From an uncultured Eubacteriales bacterium (GTDB taxonomy: Bacteria; Bacillota; Clostridia; Oscillospirales; UBA644): a stretch of DNA of 6,153 nucleotides. Shown here one piece after another: positions 1 through 4,325 of this stretch. The position numbers and the translations under genes are program-made. Position 1 is the stretch's first letter. Every line of letters starts with the position of its first letter. The stretch lies in assembly GCA_934481505.1 (NCBI GenBank), contig CAKSPP010000088.1, forward strand, positions 1 to 6,153. The letters run 5' to 3'. The notes beneath the pieces were generated by a model. It was not told where the DNA came from. It saw only the letters and a program-made list of their open reading frames with translations, and ran no database searches.

Positions 1-299
1 GCATAGTTCTGTGCTTCAATAACAATTTTATCCGCCTTTGCATTTGCTGCGGCAAGAGTTTCGTTATATATATGCTGAGGATCCGCAAGAGCTTTTTCAA
101 GTTCTCTTTTGGCGTCGGTTTCTTTTTTGAGTTTTTCGCCGAGCATTTCAACCTTATTTGCAAGGTGATCTTTTTCGGCTATAACGGCGTTGAAGCTGTC
201 AAGCACATCGTCGAGAAAACGCTCGACTTCCTCCGGATGGTATCCTCCGGCTTTAGCTCTTGAAAACTTTTTGGTTTCAATGTCTTTAGGTGTCAACAT
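1..299 (-). CDS. divIVA: DivIVA-family cell division / polar scaffold protein (3' end outside window)
   Basis: DivIVA is a coiled-coil scaffold that binds inner-membrane surfaces of negative curvature at septa and poles and recruits other division or envelope proteins. The visible 99 residues start at the ATG at 299-297, preceded by AAGGAG with 8-nt spacing. The N-terminal family domain is plain: LTPKDIETKKFSRAKAGGYH at residues 2-21, then EEVERFLDDV at 23-32. A heptad-like coiled coil begins near residue 42 and continues through KLKKETDAKRELEKAL (57-71). The part after residue 78 (ETLAAANAKADKIVIEA) resembles the start of the second coiled coil of the family. The gene is cut off by the left edge, so its length (164 residues in B. 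subtilis) cannot be judged. It follows ylmH by 20 nt, the usual Gram-positive order. The loop that carries Phe17-Arg18 in B. subtilis reads AKAGG here. A GpsB-like paralogue is less likely given the yggS-sepF-ylmH context. Confidence 0.94.
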   Translation of the reverse strand, partial: MLTPKDIETKKFSRAKAGGYHPEEVERFLDDVLDSFNAVIAEKDHLANKVEMLGEKLKKETDAKRELEKALADPQHIYNETLAAANAKADKIVIEAQNY

Positions 300-307
300 T
301 TTTCCCT

Positions 308-313
308 CTCCTT
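308..313 (-). promoter_or_regulatory. Shine-Dalgarno site of divIVA
   Basis: AAGGAG on the minus strand lies 8 nt before the divIVA ATG, inside the 20-nt gap after the ylmH stop. It is a strong, well-spaced ribosome binding site and fixes the divIVA start. The gap has room for no terminator, so divIVA is probably cotranscribed with ylmH (inference). Confidence 0.8.
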
Positions 314-319
314 AATATA

Positions 320-1081
320 TCAAATAAATTTTCGTATTTTATATTGTAATTTGCCTTTTCTTCCCGTTCCCGAACATTTATCGACAACGAATTTCCCTAT
401 TCCTCGGACTGTTATGGTATCTCCGTCTGAAATCAGTTTTTCGGCGTTTTTATGACAGATTCCGTTTATAAAAACACGTTCGTCGGCGATAAGTTCCTTT
501 GCTTTTTCTCTCGAAACTTTCGCGAGAGCAGTAACAAAGCAATCAAGCCGCTCCGACGCCACAGAAATCAAAATTTCTTCGTATTTCTGCTCGAAAGCAG
601 GAACATCTTCCGCAGCAACCTCTTTTACCGTGCAGCCGTCGCCCGCAATATAAGTCAGATTTTCACAAACATATTTTACCATTCGCGAAAGACAGAAGAC
701 AAACGCCGTCCTACCGTCGGCAACGATAATATCTCCGAAAACGGATCTGTCCGCCCCGAGCGACATCAGGCTTCCGAGAACATCTCTGTGGGTAAATTCC
801 CTTGCGGTTTTCGAAACAGAAATTTCAAGACAGGTTATCGGAAAATCCGATTTTTCGCACGAGCCTACCGCAATTATTTTACGACGGGCAAAGTCGGTTC
901 CGCCCCAGTCCGAAAAAACACATCTGTTCTTTAAGAAAAGAGCTGCCGCCGAGAATTCGTTTTCGTCAAGAAACGAAGTGAAGAAAGGTCTTCCCGTATC
1001 TTCATATCTTCTTATAAGGTCTGAAAGCGAAGACAGAAAATACTGCGTTTGTTTTTCGGTGTTCGGATTAGTATTCTTCAA
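320..1081 (-). CDS. ylmH: YlmH-family S4-domain RNA-binding protein
   Basis: YlmH proteins bind ribosomal RNA through a C-terminal S4 domain. In B. subtilis YlmH has been linked to ribosome-associated quality control, where it can act like the Hsp15-type factor RqcP. From the TTG at 1081 the protein has 253 residues, close to the 257 of B. subtilis. The family central motif HRDVLGSLMSLGADRSVFGD begins at residue 98. The S4 domain covers about 177-240, with ERLD (177-180), VSREKAKELI (189-198) and RVFINGI (202-208), and is followed by a basic tail (GRKGKLQYKIRKF). The start is uncertain. TTG 1081 overlaps the sepF 3' end by 14 nt and matches the family's N-terminal length by eye; another in-frame TTG at 1111 would add ten residues and overlap sepF by 44 nt. 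Neither has a convincing ribosome binding site, so translation may be coupled to sepF. No ylmG lies between sepF and this gene. The family call is secure. Confidence 0.92.
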   Translation of the reverse strand: MKNTNPNTEKQTQYFLSSLSDLIRRYEDTGRPFFTSFLDENEFSAAALFLKNRCVFSDWGGTDFARRKIIAVGSCEKSDFPITCLEISVSKTAREFTHRDVLGSLMSLGADRSVFGDIIVADGRTAFVFCLSRMVKYVCENLTYIAGDGCTVKEVAAEDVPAFEQKYEEILISVASERLDCFVTALAKVSREKAKELIADERVFINGICHKNAEKLISDGDTITVRGIGKFVVDKCSGTGRKGKLQYKIRKFI

Positions 1082-1460
1082 GGTCGTCGAAAATATTCCC
1101 GCTGATTTCAAGACCGCCGGGGATTATAAGATAAGTATTTATCGCAATTTTTTTGACCTGACCGTCAAGAGCATAGGCAACGCCGCTCAAAAAATCGACA
1201 AAACGGCGGGTATCGCTTTTAACAAGTTCAAGATTGAGAACCACACACTTTTTTCTCAAAAGGTCGTCGGCAATGGAAAAGAGTTCTTCTCTTTTGTCGG
1301 GTTTTACCAAAACGAAGTTCGGGTTTCCCTTTCTGACGGAAGAAATCTTTTCCTTTACGGAATCATCGTCCGCATAATCGGAAGAATTATCGTATTCCTC
1401 TTCGTCAAGATTGTTTTCAAGTTCTTCGTCGTCTCCGAGAATTTTTTTGAAAAAACTCAT
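1068..1460 (-). CDS. sepF: Cell division protein SepF (FtsZ membrane anchor)
   Basis: SepF tethers FtsZ to the membrane and organises FtsZ filaments at the septum; in Gram-positives lacking or depleted of FtsA it can be the main anchor. The 130 residues (151 in B. subtilis) fit the family. A short hydrophobic and basic N-terminus, MSFFKKILG, is the likely amphipathic membrane-binding helix. A strongly acidic linker follows (residues 10-35, about half Asp/Glu). The globular SepF/DUF552 core runs from about residue 47 to 122, including VVLNLELVKSDTRRFVDFLS and the following GVAYALDGQVKKIAINTYLI and PGGLEISG. The start is the ATG at 1460, with GGGGAGG seven nt upstream. The gene begins 15 nt after the yggS stop and its last codons overlap the start of ylmH. 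The linker is shorter than in B. subtilis, which accounts for the smaller size. I am confident of the identity. Confidence 0.96.
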   Translation of the reverse strand: MSFFKKILGDDEELENNLDEEEYDNSSDYADDDSVKEKISSVRKGNPNFVLVKPDKREELFSIADDLLRKKCVVLNLELVKSDTRRFVDFLSGVAYALDGQVKKIAINTYLIIPGGLEISGNIFDDLEEY

Positions 1461-1467
1461 TTGCTTT

Positions 1468-1474
1468 CCTCCCC
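1468..1474 (-). promoter_or_regulatory. Shine-Dalgarno site of sepF
   Basis: GGGGAGG on the minus strand lies 7 nt before the sepF ATG and directly after the yggS stop codon. It is the strongest ribosome binding site in the window, which suggests sepF is translated efficiently on its own account rather than only by readthrough coupling from yggS. Confidence 0.8.
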
Positions 1475-1475
1475 G

Positions 1476-2132
1476 TTAGTTAAAAAGACATCTGCCGAGT
1501 CTGACCATATTCGCTCCGCACGAAACCGCGGCTTCATAGTCGTTGCTCATTCCCATCGAAAGATATTTCAGATCGATATTCGGGTATGAAGTTTGTTTTG
1601 CTTCGGTATAGACGTCGTACATATCCTTATAATAATCAAGTTTTGTTTCTATCGGCATAATCGCCATAAGTCCCGAAACTTTTATATTTTCAAGAGAAGA
1701 CGCGGTTTTCATAATTCCCGCAAGTTCTTCTTTGAAAAGTCCGAATTTAATTTCTTCGCGAGCTATATTTACCTGGAAAAATATTTCCGCAACCTTTCCG
1801 TTTTCCGCGGATATTCTGTTAAGGTCAAGAAGAAGTCTTTCGGAATCGACCGACTGAATAACGTCGCAAAGCGAAAGAGCGGCACGGGCTTTGTTTGTCT
1901 GCAAATGTCCGATAAGATGTCGTTTGCTCGGAAGCAAAAGTTCCGCTTTTTCTTTCATTGCCTGAACTCGATTTTCCGCAATTATCGAAATTCCGTTTTC
2001 GATTATCTCGTTTGCCGCGGAAACAGGCTGATTTTTCGTCACGCCGACGATAGTTACTTCTCCTTTATAAGGAGACTCGACCTGTGCTTCCGCAATATTC
2101 TTCTTTATCTGTGCAAGCTTTTCCGCAAACAT
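1476..2132 (-). CDS. yggS: YggS/YlmE/PROSC-type pyridoxal phosphate-binding protein
   Basis: This family has an alanine-racemase-like TIM-barrel fold, binds pyridoxal 5'-phosphate and takes part in PLP homeostasis; no catalytic activity is firmly established for it. The 218-residue protein carries the family landmarks in order: VGVTKNQP with the presumed PLP lysine K33, AENRVQ (52-57; usually GENRVQ), HLIGHLQTNK (72-81), GLMAIMP (154-160) and the C-terminal phosphate-binding stretch LSMGMSNDYEAAV followed by MVRLGRCLF. The ATG at 2132 is preceded by AGAGG with 7-nt spacing. It starts 10 nt after the adaptor-like gene and ends 15 nt before sepF. B. subtilis has ylmE immediately before sepF, so the position agrees with the identity. 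The only oddity seen is Ala for Gly at residue 52, next to the conserved ENR, which is probably harmless. Confidence 0.95.
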   Translation of the reverse strand: MFAEKLAQIKKNIAEAQVESPYKGEVTIVGVTKNQPVSAANEIIENGISIIAENRVQAMKEKAELLLPSKRHLIGHLQTNKARAALSLCDVIQSVDSERLLLDLNRISAENGKVAEIFFQVNIAREEIKFGLFKEELAGIMKTASSLENIKVSGLMAIMPIETKLDYYKDMYDVYTEAKQTSYPNIDLKYLSMGMSNDYEAAVSCGANMVRLGRCLFN

Positions 2133-2139
2133 CGTAATG

Positions 2140-2144
2140 CCTCT
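2140..2144 (-). promoter_or_regulatory. Shine-Dalgarno site of yggS overlapping the upstream stop codon
   Basis: AGAGG on the minus strand lies 7 nt before the yggS ATG. Its first two bases are part of the TAG stop (2145-2143) of the preceding adaptor-like gene. Ribosomes terminating on that gene would sit on the site, an arrangement typical of translational coupling (inference). Confidence 0.65.
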
Positions 2145-3366
2145 ATTTATTGACTATTTTTCCGTTATAAAGATCCTTTCCGCCGACTATAACCTCGTCT
2201 TTCGATGCAAGAGGTTTTGAAGTCGAGGAGGGGGATTTTACTATAAGAAAATCGTTTGAACTGTATAAAACATCAACAGGCTTGAAAACCACACGCTGAG
2301 CCGAAAGGACGTAAACTCCGTACTGCCCGTCGACAATTCTCAAAGCCTTGCTGCTTATCTTGAAACCGTCGTAGGATTTTTTCATAAGTTTCGCGTCGGT
2401 TTTTCTCAAAGAAACGGTCTCGGAAGTCGCCGTGTCACATCTGAAAACAACGGCTGTTTTTCCGTTTACAGAGTTCGAAATATCCTGAATGTAAAAAGAA
2501 ATAATATCCTTACCCGATGACGGAAAATCTATCTCTATATTTGCCGTACCTCCGACGGTAAGTTCCGCGGCGTCCGACGTATCAATAGAAGTGAAAAAAT
2601 ACCAAGTCGAAATATTCTGAACTTTTCCGACGGCGTTTCCGCTTATTTTTTCGGGAGACATCGCCATAAGAGAATCATAGGCGTCTACCGTTATATCAAG
2701 ATATCCGTCGGGCGAAATATTTTCGTATCCGTCGCAGGAAACGCAGAAATATCCGCTTGTTTTCGATTTTACTGACTTTTCATCGGCATTTTTCTGTGAA
2801 AGAAGATTTTCCTTTTTCTCGGCGTAGGTAATGATCATCCCGACGTAATAATCTGCGCCGTTTACCGCTATATCTTTTTTATCGAAAAGAATCTGCAAAG
2901 AATCAAAATCTTTGGTAAGAGATGAAAAAGAACGGTTGTCTATATCGGAAAGAATGGAAACGATTGATGTTTTTATCTGTGAATCAAGTCCGTCGGAATC
3001 AAATAAAATAGCCTTGTCGGTGCTTGCTTCAAGCTGTTTTAACTTGACATTGATATTTACGATATCCGCAAGCCCGGCGTTTCCCACGCCGTTGGTGTTA
3101 TAAGTTGCAACAACGGAATCAACGGGAACGCGGTCTCCGTTTTCGACGGCGTAAATCAAATCGTTCATATTCGTGTCGTCGGAGGAAATCACAGTTTCGT
3201 TTTTAAGAGCTATTCCGTTTATTCTTATGTAATCGCTGTATTTTGAATAAAGCACCGTTTCCGTCTCGAAATCAGAGCCGTTAACTCCGACAAAGAAGCT
3301 GAAAAAGAAGTAAGAAAAGATTGCGACCATAAAAACTATAAATATGGTACGCATACTGTTTTTCAC
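2143..3366 (-). CDS. HlyD-type membrane-fusion (adaptor-like) protein, single-pass membrane anchored
   Basis: This resembles the periplasmic/extracytoplasmic adaptors of HlyD/RND-MFP type, which link an inner-membrane transporter to further envelope parts; the actual partner is unknown. From the GTG at 3366 it has 407 residues. An N-terminal anchor helix (about 8-27, IFIVFMVAIFSYFFFSFFVG) leaves the rest outside the membrane. A first lipoyl-like half motif, ENGDRVPVDSVVATYNT, sits at 75-91. A mostly helical hairpin region follows (about 95-200). The second half motif is SKTSGYFCVSCDGYE (201-215). A beta-barrel-like stretch covers 247-279. The C-terminal domain resembles the membrane-proximal domain of adaptors, with KISSKALRIVDGQYGVYVLS (336-355), then VIVGGKDLYNGKIV (392-405). 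The start is debatable: a TTG at 3396, 5 nt after the miaA stop, adds ten residues but has no ribosome binding site. GTG 3366 has GGAAGTGA 8 nt upstream, and ATG 3354 is a third option. No ATPase or permease gene is adjacent. The fold is likely, the function unknown. Confidence 0.78.
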   Translation of the reverse strand: MKNSMRTIFIVFMVAIFSYFFFSFFVGVNGSDFETETVLYSKYSDYIRINGIALKNETVISSDDTNMNDLIYAVENGDRVPVDSVVATYNTNGVGNAGLADIVNINVKLKQLEASTDKAILFDSDGLDSQIKTSIVSILSDIDNRSFSSLTKDFDSLQILFDKKDIAVNGADYYVGMIITYAEKKENLLSQKNADEKSVKSKTSGYFCVSCDGYENISPDGYLDITVDAYDSLMAMSPEKISGNAVGKVQNISTWYFFTSIDTSDAAELTVGGTANIEIDFPSSGKDIISFYIQDISNSVNGKTAVVFRCDTATSETVSLRKTDAKLMKKSYDGFKISSKALRIVDGQYGVYVLSAQRVVFKPVDVLYSSNDFLIVKSPSSTSKPLASKDEVIVGGKDLYNGKIVNK

Positions 3367-3374
3367 TGTTTTCA

Positions 3375-3381
3375 CTTCCCT
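3375..3381 (-). promoter_or_regulatory. Candidate Shine-Dalgarno site supporting the GTG start of the adaptor-like gene
   Basis: AGGGAAG, continuing into TGA on the minus strand, matches the extended consensus GGAGGTGA at seven of eight positions (GGAAGTGA). It lies 8 nt before the GTG at 3366. The alternative TTG at 3396 has nothing comparable upstream, and the ATG at 3354 is about 20 nt away, which is too far. This is why 3366 is preferred. Confidence 0.5.
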
Positions 3382-3395
3382 GTCTGTTAATTTCA

Positions 3396-3424
3396 ATTAT
3401 ATCAATCATCAAGGAAGTTTTCCA
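3396..3424 (-). promoter_or_regulatory. Candidate SigA-type promoter with extended -10, upstream of the adaptor-like gene
   Basis: On the minus strand, TGATATAAT (3404-3396) is a perfect extended -10 element (TG-n-TATAAT). Seventeen bases upstream lies TGGAAA (3424-3419), which matches four of six bases of TTGACA. The site overlaps the end of miaA and its stop codon. Transcription would begin near 3389, just upstream of the ribosome binding site for GTG 3366 and too late to include the TTG at 3396. It could give the adaptor gene and the division genes expression independent of mutL-miaA. A chance match is possible in AT-rich DNA. Confidence 0.4.
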
Positions 3425-4325
3425 TAGATGTTTCAAAAAGTTCACAATTTAGTTCATTATCGTCGGCATAAAGCCAATTTATGCGGCTGTCTCTTCGAAA
3501 CCAGGTAAGCTGACGCTTTGCATACCGTCTCGATTCTCTTTTTATATCTTCGGCAGCGTCGTCAAGAGACATTATGCCGTCAAGATAAGCAAAAATCTGC
3601 CGATAGCCTATCGCCTGCCTTGCTGTTTTTGAAAGACTTTCAAAATCAAGCCTCTTTACTTCTTCGACAAAACCGTCTTCAATCATCATATCTACTCTGC
3701 GGTCTATCCTGTCGTAAAGCTTCTGTCTGTCTCTGAAAGTTATGCCTATAATAAAGAAACCGTATGGCGACGGAACCGAACGAGATTCGGCGTTATGCTC
3801 GGTTATCGTTTTGCCCGTCGTATGGAAAAACTCCAAAGCCCTGATTATTCGTTTTTCGTCGTTTACATGCAGCGTTTTATAGCTTTCGGAGTCGATATCC
3901 GCCAGCAGAGAATGAAGCTTTTCGGCTCCGTTTTCTCTTGCGTAATTTTTCAGATATTCGCGGTATTCTTCATCGGTTTCGGCTTCCGTGAGCTGAATAT
4001 TATCGATAAATGAAGAAATATAAAGCCCTGTGCCGCCCGCCATTATCGGAAGTTTTCCGCGTGAAAGAATATCTTTTACTGTCTTATCTGCATCGGAAAG
4101 ATAATCGGAAAGAGTATAGGTTTCCGACGGGTCGACAATATCTATAAGATGATGAGGAATCCCCTCTGTGTCTGTTATTTTCGCCGTTCCTATATCCATT
4201 CCGCGGTATATCTGCATGGAATCGGCGGAGACGACTTCGCCGCCGTATTTTTTCGCGATATCGATTGCAAGGGCACTTTTCCCCGAAGCCGTCGGTCCGA
4301 CGACAGCAACAACCTTATTTTTCAT
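3402..4325 (-). CDS. miaA: tRNA dimethylallyltransferase (tRNA isopentenyltransferase) MiaA
   Basis: MiaA transfers the dimethylallyl group of DMAPP to N6 of adenosine 37 in tRNAs that read codons starting with U, the first step toward ms2i6A, which stabilises codon-anticodon pairing. The 307 residues match the usual length. The P-loop GPTASGKS is at 10-17. Next come VVSADSMQIYRGMDIGTAK (31-49, with the conserved Asp35), EGIPHHLIDIVDP (54-66) and AGGTGLY (96-102). The C-terminal half has ARQAIGYRQI (235-244) and RRYAKRQLTWFRRD (266-279), which are conserved tRNA-binding/active-site segments of the family. Nothing looks truncated. The ATG at 4325 overlaps the mutL TGA in an ATGA arrangement and has only a weak ribosome binding site, so translation is probably coupled to mutL. 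The mutL-miaA order is widespread in bacteria. The identification is secure. Confidence 0.98.
   Translation of the reverse strand: MKNKVVAVVGPTASGKSALAIDIAKKYGGEVVSADSMQIYRGMDIGTAKITDTEGIPHHLIDIVDPSETYTLSDYLSDADKTVKDILSRGKLPIMAGGTGLYISSFIDNIQLTEAETDEEYREYLKNYARENGAEKLHSLLADIDSESYKTLHVNDEKRIIRALEFFHTTGKTITEHNAESRSVPSPYGFFIIGITFRDRQKLYDRIDRRVDMMIEDGFVEEVKRLDFESLSKTARQAIGYRQIFAYLDGIMSLDDAAEDIKRESRRYAKRQLTWFRRDSRINWLYADDNELNCELFETSMENFLDD

Noticed and set aside
190..201. A second TTGACA on the minus strand inside divIVA, followed by a TATAG-like run.
   Set aside because: The spacing to the AT-rich run is only about 13 bases, too short for a SigA promoter, and it lies inside the gene.
72..263. 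Small plus-strand Phe-rich frame opposite divIVA that could look like a membrane peptide.
   Set aside because: The Phe-rich pattern is the antisense reading of Lys/Glu-rich coiled-coil codons (AAA, GAA) in divIVA, not a real hydrophobic gene.
290..299. TTGACA on the minus strand at the very start of divIVA, resembling a -35 box.
   Set aside because: No acceptable -10 hexamer follows at 16-18 bases, and the element lies within the coding sequence (codons 2-3).
300..319. The ylmH-divIVA gap as a possible terminator or operon boundary.
   Set aside because: It is only 20 nt, holds the divIVA ribosome binding site, and has no GC-rich inverted repeat.
452..2153. Several long plus-strand open frames (452-934, 978-1589, 1593-2153) antisense to ylmH, sepF and yggS.
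   Set aside because: Their translations are rich in Phe, Arg, Lys and Asn and show no family motifs. They mirror well-supported minus-strand genes that rarely use TTA, CTA and TCA codons, which leaves the antisense frames free of stops.
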